Positions 47,601 to 58,442 of a DNA stretch of 64,000 nt are shown one piece after another. The first letter of the stretch is position 1. Each line of letters opens with the position of its first letter. A program made the position numbers and the translations under genes. The notes beneath the pieces are model-generated. The model searched no databases. It was not told where the DNA came from and worked only from the letters and a program-made list of their open reading frames with translations. Source of the DNA: Heligmosomoides polygyrus polygyrus (lineage: Eukaryota > Nematoda > Chromadorea > Rhabditida > Heligmosomidae); NCBI GenBank assembly GCA_947396885.1, contig OX377205.1, forward strand, positions 28,459,899-28,523,898, given 5' to 3'.

Positions 47601-50600
47601 GTGTTCCCTATCTTTCTTCACTTTACTATTTTTCGCTATTTGTTAATTTTCTTTGTTCTGTTTGTTATCTAATTGACTTTACTGATACTCTTTCTCGGTG
47701 CGATGGTGAGCGTGCTCACCTCATCGCCTACATGTCATTGTACCACATGTCTCAATGAAATGAAATAAAATTATCTTCCCTCAGCTACGGTAGAGGACCC
47801 ATCACATTACTAGAGAGTGAAACTCGAAATAAATAGATCTGAAGTAAAAATAAATACTACAGCATGAAGAGCAATAACATAAAGATGCGATGTCCACCTA
47901 AGAATTAAATTTTGTAGCAACGAGAGGAGAGAGAAACAGCTTTTCAAGAAAATTGTAGATTTCTTGTGAGGGTTCAAATGAAGTACCTACCACTCACCAA
48001 GTTCCAAGGATGGCCTAACTAGCTGAACAACAAAAATGTTTGTGTTTGCTGCTCTTTGGAAAGGAGCATCTGAGAGCACTTACAACTAAAGATCACTGAT
48101 GTTCTGAATACCCAACATATAGATGCATGGATACATGCTATTATAATGTATAGCCACTAGGAATGGGAGATTAATTAAGGTGCTTGGGTGAACTGCATAA
48201 GTGTTATTAAGTAACATCAACTGGCTGCCATTGCGGTGATGCAAGTAGGTAATGATGATAGCGGTCAATTAGTTCGCTCTGTCGCCGTGCTCCGTTTCAA
48301 GACCAGAGTTAGGTGGTCGCACTTTCTACTGTCGGAAATGTTCACAGTTCCACCTCTGAACTTCGGCCTATACATATAAGGTACCGTGATGTGACACTAG
48401 AGTTGTTCTCTGCGCAGGTTGCCGAGATAATAGAACCACTACTTCGAGCATTGCTACGGTTGCATTCGTTGGCAGCTGCCAACACTGGAATTTCTTAGAT
48501 GTTGGAAGTTGGTGAAGTACTGAAGTAATGTCGTGAAAGCTATTCATTTAGAAATCTGAATATTTCTGCGAATCGCAACTAAAAACTATGGCAAAAAACC
48601 CACCAATGCGAACATTTCTTGGGATCCTACGCTAACTCCATATCCGTTGGTGGCTTTTGCAACGTTTTCTCTGACTGCATTCAGCTTATCCGTATAGGGA
48701 GCACCTGCAAATGGCTACGATTTTTGGTAATTCTTCGCGCAATTCACACCTCAAAACTATTTATTCATCGAGTTCAGCTCTTTACATGGTTCTTATCGTG
48801 CAGAAAGCGCCAGGAGATGTGTAAAAATCTCGCGCTTTTTCTCCTTGTTTGACGTTCATGACACTTGGGCATGTGGTTGGAATAGATTTTATCCTTCTGT
48901 GCCAAGCAGGTTTAGCTATTAGCTCGGAACAAGATACTGCTCTCTGTCAGTGACCAAGGTATGTTTTCCCAATTTTTCAGACACTCGTTGACCGACAACT
49001 ATCTGATCACGACCAAAAAGTTTATAGCCGTCACCGAAGAGACCTTTATGTTTAGAATGCCTCAGGACGAATGCAACATGGAAATCCGTAGTTATATCAG
49101 CCGAGCTAGATAAACGGTTTATCGAGAGGCTAATCTGGGAGAACTCTACCTGTCCTGTATTCTATCGTCTAGTGAAAACGCGTAAGTTGTCTGAGGAGGG
49201 TAGGAACTCCTTGCCTGCATGCACATACAAACTCCGGCCCCTAATAAGTTGTGTAGACGGAGCAACCGATCGAATCTCGTGGTTCCTCAACAAGTTTGTC
49301 GGTCAACTCTACTACGCTGGGCAAACCCCGACATGAAGCCCACTGTGTTAAAGGCTTTGTGATTAGACGTGCAGTGTTGATACGCGGAAGTGAGATCGAT
49401 AGCAGAAGGACTTTAGACGCCTTCTCGATTCGGGAGCCTAATCCAGCAATGAACAACCGAAACGACCACAATTTCAAGCAGTGGTGAGTTTTTACGTTCA
49501 TCCTGTTCAGTCTGCTCTGAGGCGGCGCATTCTATACTCATAACTGGTGTATAGGCTTGCACTTGCGTAATGTGTCTCAGTTGCTCAATATTGGTTGCAT
49601 AGCTGAGCTTTCTTTCAGCACTGGGAACTCATTGCAACTAGGGTATTGGAGATATTAGAGAGCAATTTGCTCTTGGCGAAATGAGCCTAGTCCGAAGTTT
49701 CGAAATACTTTCAGGCCTTTGAAAAAGACGATTTTGTATCGAAACGTTGGCCGCAACAAAAGTTGTTCCGATTTGTTTGCTCATAACAAGCCCGCGTTTT
49801 AGACTTTGATTTGTATATTTGTTTTGGATCAGTTGTTTATTGAATTGTAGCATGGCTTCTGCACTTTTAGGGTGCATGCAGTCATTTTTTCACCAATTTG
49901 TTAGTATTTATATTCATAATATTACGGAACGGCTGGTACTCCTACTCATGAAGCAAGGGCTGTTCCTTCTTAGGAAGCTCCAATTGTTGAGGAAGGGTGT
50001 TTGTTCTTCACAAAATTATAAATAAATCAATAAGTAAATTCATATATACAGTCTCCTCCCGTTATAACGCCCCGGATAAGACGCGACTTTCGATATAAAG
50101 TAGATTTTCTCGGGAACCAGTCAGCCTACCTTTACACCAGTACAAACCATAAGACGCGTCGGATACTACGCTAACGTTATAGCAAGGTTCTGAGAGGAGT
50201 TCTGCGTTCAGAATGTCTCCCGTTATAACAGGAGCAGGGCTTCGCTGCGCTCCCACATTAATATTAGGGGGGGGGGGGGCAAAGTAATGAGAAGCCCCAT
50301 GCCGTGTCCATATATCTCGTGGCTGGAGTCTGGTTTCGTGCTTGTCGTATTTCTATGTTTGTGTGCTACTTACTGAAGCCCATCTGAGAAGTTACCACTT
50401 CCGCCCTTTCCAGAAGCATGCCAAAACCCCAGCCTGTCTCATGCCGAAACCCCAGTCTGACGAGTCGACCTGTGTCGCGCAAATCTCGCCCAATTCCCAA
50501 CCCCGAGCAGCCTGGCCTCAATATTCACGCAAGGTGAGAATTACGTCTTCTATCTTAACCCTGCCAAGCAGCAAGTCTGGTGAGGCCTGCTGACCTGTTA

Positions 50601-53600
50601 CCGACCTTCGTTCGGCGAGATGCTCACGGCGAGAGGCATCTTTGGAGCTTTGGGCCTGCGCCCATGGATCGGTTTACCGGAAGCTGTTTCCCAAGAGCAC
50701 TACGATGAACTCCAAGGCCATGGTGAACGAAATAGAAGAGATGGGCCGGCGACTCGCTCTTATTCATTCGCAGCGCTTAAGGAAGGTTCTCGTCTTCGAC
50801 AACGCCGCACCCCATCGGCAACAAGTAACCACGGATAAGCTTGGCCAGCTGGGCTACGTTCACATGCCTCACTCACCGTATTCGCTGGACATTTCTCCAT
50901 GCGACTACCACTACTACTTGAGCCTACAGGACTTCCTAGTCGGAAGGGACACAAGAACCCAAGCAGTCCTTGACAACCATGTCGAGCAGTTCTTCAACAC
51001 CTGGCCCAAGCAGTTCAGGAAGGATGGGATCAGGTAGTTGGCTGAGCGATGGCAGCAAGGTCCTTGCCCTTAATGGCAAATACATTCCTCAGCATCGTTG
51101 AGTTGTAATTGAGCTATAGAGCGATAAAGATTTTTTTCATTTTGTCTCATTACTTTTGCCCCCCCCCCTCCCTAATAGTAACGAATAGCACCCGTACGAC
51201 AATGCATTAGATGCATATCAATGTTTTTCTCGCGTTCGCTGTCACGAAAAGTGTTCAAGGCCAGCAATATTTCGAGCACAGTGGAAGACTTTCAGCAGTC
51301 ATTAGAAGCTGCCGTGTAGTGAGGATTTCCTCTTTCGCGAACGAGAGAGGATGCGTAGACAAATGCGGCGATCATTCGAAACGGTTCCAACAAATTTGTG
51401 CTAAGCCTAGAGAAACTGGTATAGACTAGATCACATCCGTCATCCACTATCATGAGAGAGTGCTAATAAGCCATTTGCAATGGGGATATCGCTGATGTGG
51501 AGAGTGATCTAAACGCGCTAATAATGTACATAGTGGGGTAATCCTGCCCGCCGGCTGGGAGTACAGGTTCGAGTCCCGCCTGGCGTAGCGGTTTTCACCG
51601 CAACAAAAGATCTTGCAACATTGGGTTGCACAGTTGTGCTTTTGATCACGCCTAACCACCCCTGGTTACTCCCTACGCACATTTCACATACTTATGCATA
51701 TAACAGGGTTTCTCTAAGGATAGATCTTCATTAATAATCTACAGTTGTCCTTTGCCTCCACACTCTCTTCAAATATTTCATTGATATAGCCGCATTCTGT
51801 GATTGTATGTCATTTTAGATAAATCTGTGCGTAAAATAGTGCAAAAAGGTGAGCTCCGGTTAGAACGCGACTCCCGTTATAACGCGTTGTTCTCCGGTCC
51901 CTTCAAATGCGTTATATGTATAATACATGCTGAGAATGGTATCAAAAGTTGTAAATAAGCAGGACCACAACTTATCTACCTGCAATAAACGGCACTTTTG
52001 CGTGAACTACTGCTATCATATAATATCAATGTTTCAGATGGAGATACGGTTAGCCGCCAAGAAGTATGTGCTTCATGAGCTTTATATGCCTCCGCACCAC
52101 CGCTCTACTTTTATAATATTGTTTACTAAGCCTTGTGCGCTTATTTGTATTTTTTGTGTACGTTTTTTAGGCGAAGAAACCCCGTCTGGCTCTCAGCCGG
52201 GTAAAAATCACCTTATGTAGACGAGCTATAGATCAAGTCTTGCTTTGTAGAGGGGCTCTCATATAGTCGGTAGGAAACAGAATTTCAGGTTCAAAGCTTT
52301 CAGTCGCAGAAGATCGCGTTGCATCCTATCTTGGTTCCTACTTAAAAGTGGAAAACGAGTGGAAACACAATCACATATTTCGTTTTCTTTCTTCTAATTT
52401 GAAAACTCAGTGTAGTGATATTGTCCTTCTGTTTGTAACATGAAATGGCACCTTGTGCTGCAATTAGTGCCAAGGCTCTCGATGAGCTTCTTCAATATAC
52501 AACTTTTACGGGTAAAATCCTACGAGAAATTTCAGTTTTCGACATGAAATACACTATTGCACAGCAAAAAAGTTATGTTTTTTCAAAATTTAACGCGTAG
52601 AAATTCTGGTCAGCCTTGAAAAAGCTTCTAGAAATTTTAGTTTCGAAAATTCCATTTTCTGTAGAACCTATAGAAGTAGAAGCAACTTGGGACAAATAAG
52701 TTTTAAAGGAAATATTTTGATGGTTGACAGTTCACATCGTAGCATTAAAATACTTGTAACAAAAGTAAACAACAAGATGACAATCATGGACATTTTGCGA
52801 TGACGTACCTTGTCAGCGCATTTTTGTAGAGATGGTGGAGTCACCAGTCACTAGAAACAAGCTTTCGTTTCTCTAAGGTTTTCTTTCTTAGATGTAGCAC
52901 ATAGAGTTTGTCTGGAATTATCAGTGAAGGTGCAATAAAATTTTAAAGATCTGTTCGTCAGCTCCTTTTCTCTCACCTCACTCACGTCACTAAATCACCA
53001 TCGTCTACAGTTCCGTCTTCCTAAGCGGGTTCGTTAATAGTATGAAACCTAGGGCTTGAGCGCATCTCCTGTGTTCTGCAAAACATTTCCCATGCCTTAA
53101 TACAAGCGTAACTCCGATTAGCGACTTTGCGATTTAAACGAATGTTAGAGTTTTTAAGCGATTTCCGGCATACGACTTTTGTCTCGTATGGCGGAAATTT
53201 TCGCATTCACAATCTTCGATCAACAGGCATCCACCAGGAGGACTCCCTAATTTGAATATGAGTCACAACTTCAAAGAACTATGCCGTGTTCTGTAGGGGT
53301 ATATCACTGCTCTTATCTTTTAAAAGAACTTTGGAGGAGGGTTAGAAGGTAACTGCAGATAGCGGAAAGGCGCTAACAAAGCAATGGAAAGGTAATTCTC
53401 TGACAAGGAGGTGGCGAAGGTGGGTGGAACCCTGCCGCGAATGCAAATTCAAATTATCAAATGCTAGTGGAAGCCGCTAGACCGTGTAGAGCCTAGTCGC
53501 AATGCCTTTCAATATTTCTCGGCTTTCAGAATTTCAATAGTGTTAGTTGAGTGCTCAGAGGAGGCGTTCGCTCTAGCTTCCACTCCGAACGGACCCAAGG

Positions 53601-56292
53601 TTCTAGTCTTGCGTAAGTCAAGCAAACCATCCGCCCTTCTGGAGCCGCCGAACTGGCACCAATCTCGTTTTGGAAGCCATTGACTATCAAATCGCTTTGT
53701 CATCAAATGTCATTGTGAAGCATCAAGTCAACTATTTCACATCCCGTTGAAAAAGAGTGTCTCGCCCTCCAAACTAGGGATTGATGCCTAATAAACTTGC
53801 GTGCCACCGAAATTGAAGGAAGATACACCTTAAATAAAATCTTTTCTGGAAATTGGTCAATCGCGTGCTCTTCCAGCAGATTTCTGTCTTAAACATTCTT
53901 TTTCTCACCGTAGATTTCCACTTCTATCTGCAAGAGTTATAGAGTTTGAACAGCACAGTGCCAAATACTTTCTACTCTTGTGTTTCCATGTTTGAAAATT
54001 ATTCTCACTCTGTAACGAACTGCTCTTAGAACAACCAGCTCTTTTTGGCGGCACACACAGGATGATGTTGTAGGGACGATAATTGTAAAAATATCAAAAT
54101 AGGATTCCTGAAATGTTAGGATAAACCTCAACGACCTAAAATATCAGGATGAGCGATAATAGTTACTCGCTTTGCTAATATTTATGCTAAACGCTATGAC
54201 ATCCGCTTAGCTGGTAAGGCACGTCAGATGTTTTCAAACAGTTAATTTTTCGACACTGGAAGATCTGGTGCCTATCCGGGGTTCCAATTTAACGGTTAAC
54301 GATTTAACGAATTAACGGCATTTTTCGTTAAAACCTGGCTTAACGACTTAACGGAAAGTTTCAGGAATTTAACGGAATTTTTAACGGGCCTTTTTTCTCA
54401 GTCAGTTTATCACTTTTCCCCTAAGCCTTCGCTAATAGTGCAAGGCACATCCTCCCGATAGGACTGTTTCTGAAAAACCATTGAGGTCAGCAAGAATATT
54501 TTAATGTTTTCATGCTATTTTCATATCTTCTACACCGCATTTAAATTTTTGGAAATAATGCATTTTGGAGATAGAAAAGCCCTTCGCCGAGCCGCCAAGT
54601 ACGTCAACAAATTCAACAAATTCACAAAGATACTGGCCTGACTACCACGTAAGATTTTCCCATCCCGGTGCAATAATGTTTTCAGTCTAAATGATTTGAG
54701 AAAAACGATAAGAACAGAAAATTTTGGAAAACTACTTTTCCTAAGCGTTAACACATTGACGACCGTTTCACAGCCGAGTGGGACCGTGTGACACGATGTC
54801 GTGTCACGGCCCCGATATTGCAAAAAAATCGATTACACGCACCAGGTACGGAAAGTCGGGCGTTCGTCAACTTGTTAACATTACACTGATAGCCTTCTAA
54901 TTATATTTCTTTCTGTACTAGCGAGCTGGTGCCCTTATCAGGATTGGACATGCTCGTTGGACAGTCGCGCCAAACATTTTCGCAAAAAAAAACTAGGAAA
55001 CTGAGGAGCTTCTTGGTCTGCCTCATCTAACTTACATTTTAAGATACCTTGCTAGTGTAATGCAGGCACAACCCACTAAGTTCCTTTCTCTTGAATATAA
55101 ATCGGTACCTGTTCATCTTCCACACCCTGAAGATATTTTGTTGCTAAAAGCATGTGTATTTGGCTGTTGACAGTTTGTCGATAGTTATTAGTTTAACATT
55201 GTAGTGTTAAACTCCATTCCTTGAACGTTAGTTGTTAATCTGTTGAAGTTGAAGCATATTACGCTTTCCTTAACTTTTTCCCTTATAAACAACAACTTGC
55301 AGCTAGTTGTATTTTTAACGAAATCTAACGATTTACCGGAAATGTAACGAACATTTTCCGTTAAAAAAATTTCGTTAAAAAATTTAACGCCCGGAACTTT
55401 GTGTGCACCCCTGGTGCCAATGATGCCGATCGAAAGCGATGGAATGCTTGGTTGGTCGCAATGTGCTATGAAGCAGAATTGATGAGGAACATCTAAACCA
55501 CTTCTACTTGAGCGAAAATATGCAGCCTAATGTGACTATACGTCACCTAAGGCTGCATATTTTTACTCGGGTAGAAGTAGGTAGGTTTCCGATTTCCTAT
55601 TCAGTATGGTTTTGTCGTTATCGTGATAAGGGCAAAATGAGAAAGGACGCTGTTACTCTACCTGTCTGAGACGCGTCACGCATTCTACTTCTGCGTGATC
55701 TTGTAGAGGCAATCTGAATGTGCATTTGGTCTATATTAATGACTGGCGTGGCGAGACGATGATGGTACCTCTGCTCGCCGACTCCAGTGGCACGGACTGT
55801 TGGGTGCCTAGGCTGGAAATTCGAGACAGGTACATGACATCGGATGCACGCGACAGCCTGCACCTCCTCCGGCTGCGCTCCAAACACAGTGTGGCCTTTA
55901 CTCGATTTTTGTATTAAAACTTGGTCAAATTTGACTAGCTCAAGCAGTAGCAACTCCTATAAATGTAAGACGTAGTTTTGTTGGGCGTATGTCTTGAGGT
56001 AGCACAGCGTTAGCCATAACTAGTGTTCAATTTGTGATGACATGTGTAGATGAATTGAAGGCGCCTAAAGCACACATATGCGTTCTCATATTCTCAGCTG
56101 CACCGCGATTGCACAGCATCCCTTTTAGGAAGAAGCAATTGTAGCTGACTTACAAGGATCCACTGTTTGAGCGTTTCCGCGATGTATTAGTCCAGCAACC
56201 TTAAGGAATACTCACTTTTCTCTTGACATAAAAGTGCTGATAAGCGTGAAAAGAGTTTTGCTCACCAGAAACAGAATGATCATGGGCTTCAT
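38616..56292 (-). CDS. Two-domain CAP/ASP-like secreted protein gene (N-terminal domain and linker)
   Basis: Exons found by splice sites and phase: 56292-56266 (MKPMIILFL) and 56199-56154 (VAGLIHRGNAQTVDP), a signal peptide; 52850-52809 (TGDSTISTKMR, tentative, then an in-frame TGA); 48484-48385 (LAAANECNRSNARSSG); 46349-46211 (TQDQLADAAISSWRTAAAF); 44636-44533 (MIYYKSTKFGCANQNC, then SVVCVFDN); 40632-40487 (GCTAATDC..GATCD..GLC, the Cys-rich hinge); 38802-38616 (about 45 residues of Thr/Ala-rich linker, then MTQTIRDRVLEIHNNRR, the start of a second CAP domain). Junctions from 48.4 to 38.6 kb are phase-consistent. The HNxxR/YDC exons of domain 1 were not found. Family knowledge: two-domain CAPs of this type are secreted hookworm/strongylid proteins. 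The damaged continuation is at 36.8-37.8 kb. Confidence 0.7.
42700..43523. repeat. Inverted-repeat element with tRNA-like arms (copy 2)
   Basis: The left end CCACGTGATGTGCCTCGG and the right end TGAGGCACATCTCGTGGG are inverted. The arms pair for about 250-300 bp (left GCGCAGGCGGTAAGAG; right, reversed, GCGCAGTCGGTATAGG, then GAGCTCGAGTCCGCG). The A- and B-box-like segments indicate tRNA ancestry. It is related to 1498-2820. Confidence 0.65.
43524..43690. repeat. Repeat flank shared with 2821-3000
   Basis: It contains CTGTCAAAATAGCATCGCAAAAG and GAGTTGGGAAC in the same order as 2821-3000. Confidence 0.5.
44955..45140 (-). repeat. SINE fragment
   Basis: On the minus strand: CAGCCAGGCCAACCAATC followed by GTATTGGTACCAGACAGG, the middle of the SINE family. 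Head and tail are missing or diverged. Confidence 0.5.
47245..47780 (+). pseudogene. CR1-like non-LTR RT 3' relic
   Basis: Fragments read LEPLRRKVSTGRKKFDLIMV, YKALHGLVHLSG, FFVTCDSITRGAAVKLRVP and RARSS, in the order of the extreme C-terminus of CR1-type RTs. A 3' UTR ends in AATGAAATGAAATAAAAT. Truncated, with no upstream RT core nearby. Confidence 0.7.
48955..49800 (+). pseudogene. Penelope-like element relic
   Basis: The frames give CPVFYRLVKTRKLSEEG, RPLISCVDGATDRISWFLNK (pre-motif A part of the RT) and then, after a deletion of the RT core, SEIDSRRTLDAFSIREPN, matching the C-terminus of the element at 26-29 kb. A degenerate hammerhead-like motif follows. There are multiple stops. Confidence 0.75.
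49712..49753 (+). ncRNA. Degenerate hammerhead-like motif
   Basis: GGCC, TTTGAAAA (core CUGAAGA lost), GACG..TATC, GAAACGTT, GGCC. Stem I and the GAAAC box remain and the catalytic core is mutated, so it is probably inactive. Confidence 0.5.
50050..50240. repeat. Possible pogo/Tigger-like MITE fragment
   Basis: CAGTCTCCTCCCGTTATAACGCC follows TA at 50048. Related CCCGTTATAACG segments occur at about 50219 and 51868. The start resembles Tigger-type ends, but both boundaries could not be fixed. Confidence 0.3.
50264..51175 (+). mobile_element. Deleted mariner with poly-G termini
   Basis: The inverted ends TTAGGGG(G)n-CAAAGTAATGAG and their complement are flanked by TA (50262-50263 and 51176-51177). 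At 0.91 kb it is shorter than a full mariner because the 5' part of the transposase is missing. Confidence 0.85.
50642..51037 (+). pseudogene. Mariner transposase, C-terminal half
   Basis: It contains VFDNAAPHRQQVTTDKL, then SPYSLDISPCDYHYY, the second and third DD34D catalytic blocks, and ends KQFRKDGIR. The helix-turn-helix region and first catalytic aspartate are absent or scrambled upstream. Confidence 0.85.
53560..53690 (+). repeat. SINE fragment, strongly diverged
   Basis: CCCAAGGTTCTAGTCTTGCG, AAGCAAACCATCCGCC and CTGGCACCAATCTCG correspond to the middle of the SINE family in order. Confidence 0.35.
54262..55415. mobile_element. Possible hAT-like element
   Basis: TTAACG-rich segments at about 54285-54390 and 55310-55395 are roughly inverted. 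The right end reads, in reverse, CAGGGGTGCACACAAAGTTCC, resembling hAT termini. The left end (GGTGCCTATCCGGGGTTCC) is only partly similar, and no clear 8-bp duplication or transposase was found. Confidence 0.3.
55630..55900 (-). repeat. SINE, minus-strand copy
   Basis: In reverse: TGGAGCGCAGCCGGAGGAGG, TCGCGTGCATCCGATG, GTTGGTGCC-like spacing, ACGCAGAAGTAGAATGCGTG. It follows family order with many changes. Confidence 0.55.
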
Positions 56293-56730
56293 GACACTGT
56301 TGCAGATGGGCTGCAGTTGAGCTTCGAGGCGGCCTTTTATTGGGTCTGCTTCTGTTGACTACTTATCGTGGAACAGAAGAAAAGCACTTTCACCGTTTTT
56401 CGAATTTGTTGATTCCATTATCAATGCAAATCAAAAACCGAACTCGCACATCGGCCACACCATCTAGGAGCCGCTCATAGCTGCGTCATTCTAAAAGCTT
56501 TTTCATAAAAGAAGCTTACGTTCTTCACTACATAAGCCTTTGACAGAACAAGCGACATCTAAATTTGTCATAAGGCCCACATGAAGTCTGAATACGCCAG
56601 CAAATCTTCGGGATTTAGCGCTTCTTCGAGACACAATGCATTGCACATGGGCCTTTCAACATGTTACCTAGGTTTGTTTACCCTGTACGACATTCGATTT
56701 ACGATTTTTGGGTCGTATTGCGTAATTTCG

Positions 56731-57025
56731 CGTGTAGCGCAGTCGGAGGAGGCGGCGACTGTTGCGTACACTCGAAACCAGGTTCCTGGTTCGGATTTCC
56801 CGCCCAGGCCAACCAAGCCCTCCGTCCCTCCGGGGTCGGCGAATTGGTACCAGACTTGTCTGGGAAGGATAGAGCGCTGAATTGTTCATCGGCTGGCCAC
56901 CGCAAGTCATTGTATGGCCAAATACGCATTCAAATCGCCTTCACGATATCCCGTAGAAGTAGAATGCGTGGCGCATCCCAAAAGGGATTGAATAACGCCG
57001 TCCTTCACCCTTTTTTATTTTGTCC
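56731..57025 (+). repeat. tRNA-derived SINE, best-preserved family copy B
   Basis: It is very close to 2331-2625: GTGTAGCGCAGTCGGAGG, CAGGTTCCTGGTTCGG, CCCAGGCCAACCAAGCC, GTATGGCCAAATACGCATTC, AACGCCGTCC. The high similarity suggests recent activity. Confidence 0.78.
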
Positions 57026-58175
57026 TTCATTGCGTAATTGTTCCCCAGAGTTTTTTCCTTCTTGATTGCGAGTTTTTACACTTCTCGTATCACAGCTGCC
57101 TCATTAACCCAAAGCATTATTTTTTCAAATATTATCGAAGAGGTATGTAAACCGATGCAAATGCAGCGCTCGCTGCGTGCCTATATTTCTCATTTCCTAT
57201 ATTTCCTATAAATTCGCATGGAACTCTCTTGTTGAACACAGTTTTTTAGGTCCTTGTTTAGGCTCTAACCACGAGACTATCTAAACGGTCGAAACGGATC
57301 TTTTTTAGGAAGTGGAAAAATTCTGCATCACCAAGAAGTCGAACCACAAACCACTCCGTCTCACCAATTCGCTTCCCTACCTAGCTACCACTGCTCGAAC
57401 ATAGTTTCCAGCCTACTTGAACCCACTCTCTGCCCGCAGGCAGAGGGCTGACGCCGCCAACGGTCCAACTTCCGTCGCCCCTAACTCTGCGCGGAGTCCT
57501 ATTGGGGTCGAGGTATTGCATTTTCTTGTTTCCCAGAGGCGATTCTGCCTATAGACACGCTTGAGCCGTTCCGACCTTTATGGTGGTCTCCTCATAAGCC
57601 TATTGAAACATGAGCAGTCGTACGTCATGTCACGCAGCATAGGTTCTTCGAAAGATGGCTGTTACTGAGTCATTGGAATGACCACGTGACCACATTCAGC
57701 TCAGCTCGCGAAAGTGAGCAGTTTCAGTGGCGGCCGTGGAGGAACGGATACTGCCACCGACACAGTGCCTTAATCAATTTACTGAAAGAAAACATGAAAA
57801 ATATGCAAAATGCATGTGGTCATGACTTTCCAACAAGCGTTTAGTTCCTGCACAGTTTTTCTGTCCCTACAGCTTGAAGCTTCGCAGAAATTGTTGCAGT
57901 CTTGGAATGCAACAACCCAAAGATTGCTCATGGAGTTTTAAGTTTTCTATGTATTTTCATTCAACTCCTATCACTAGCTGATAGTCTTTGGAGCAGCAAA
58001 GTTTCAATTCCTCGATTAGTCTTCACATGTTAGATGGTACCCATTTTAGCTCAGGTTGTTAGTGTTTTCGTTTGGGTATTGAATTCGAAAGAATCGTTGC
58101 CTATTGGTGGGAAAGCCATAGCTACACTCAGTCTATACGCCATCAATGGGCTCTGCAAGGTGAAGTTTTGAACGA

Positions 58176-58442
58176 ATGCATGACACATTTCTCATTACTC
58201 ACATGCCACAAGATTCTTTTGCGTGTTCAACTGAGCTTCAGTCTTCTTTTCGTGGTCAAATGCATCAACGACAGCAATGTTGTGACCCATCTGGATTTTT
58301 TGGACACCCTCAAGAAGGTAGTTTAGTCAATTTTTATCGGTGCGATAACCAGTGGTATCTTAGATTTTGCAGTCTTGTTTTTGATCAATGTAAAAATTAC
58401 CATTTAACCTGCACAGCGGCGTTTTTCTGCAGAAGGTGTTAA
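58176..58442 (+). CDS. Small Cys-rich ORF resembling a chitin-binding (CBM14-type) domain
   Basis: The ORF runs from ATG 58176 to a stop after CRRC (88 residues). The spacing CCDPSGFFGHPQEG, NFYRCDNQWYLRFC, LVFDQCKNYHLTC resembles peritrophin-type chitin-binding domains (C..GFF..P...FYRC....C..LVFD....C), which I know from nematode and arthropod proteins. The first cysteine and a GT at 58319 leave open whether it is one exon or spliced. No signal peptide is visible at this start, so the true start may be in an upstream exon. Confidence 0.35.
   Translation: MHDTFLITHMPQDSFACSTELQSSFRGQMHQRQQCCDPSGFFGHPQEGSLVNFYRCDNQWYLRFCSLVFDQCKNYHLTCTAAFFCRRC

Noticed and set aside
48600..48780. Minus-strand open segment following TTTGCAG (GAPYTDKLNAVRENVAKA)
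   Set aside because: It could be a CAP exon, but its only reasonable donor leaves phase 0, while the next supported exon (48484) needs phase 1. The motifs also do not fit the expected HNxxR/YDC part.
51211..51429. Plus-strand ORF starting MHINVFLAFAVTKSVQG as a signal-peptide gene
   Set aside because: The hydrophobic start is short, there is no downstream domain, and it directly abuts a mariner end.
51540..51595. tRNA-like B box (GGTTCGAGTCCCGCC)
   Set aside because: No A box, acceptor stem or anticodon arm could be found, so it is likely a tRNA-derived repeat fragment.
51700..51830. Minus-strand segment after TCACAG (NAAISMKYLKRVW) as the missing CAP exon
   Set aside because: Similarity to the AxNMxKLxYD region is weak and the YDxxLE residues are absent.
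57310..57400. tRNA-like segment with GGTTCGACTTC (minus)
   Set aside because: Only a B-box-like stretch is present and no cloverleaf could be built.
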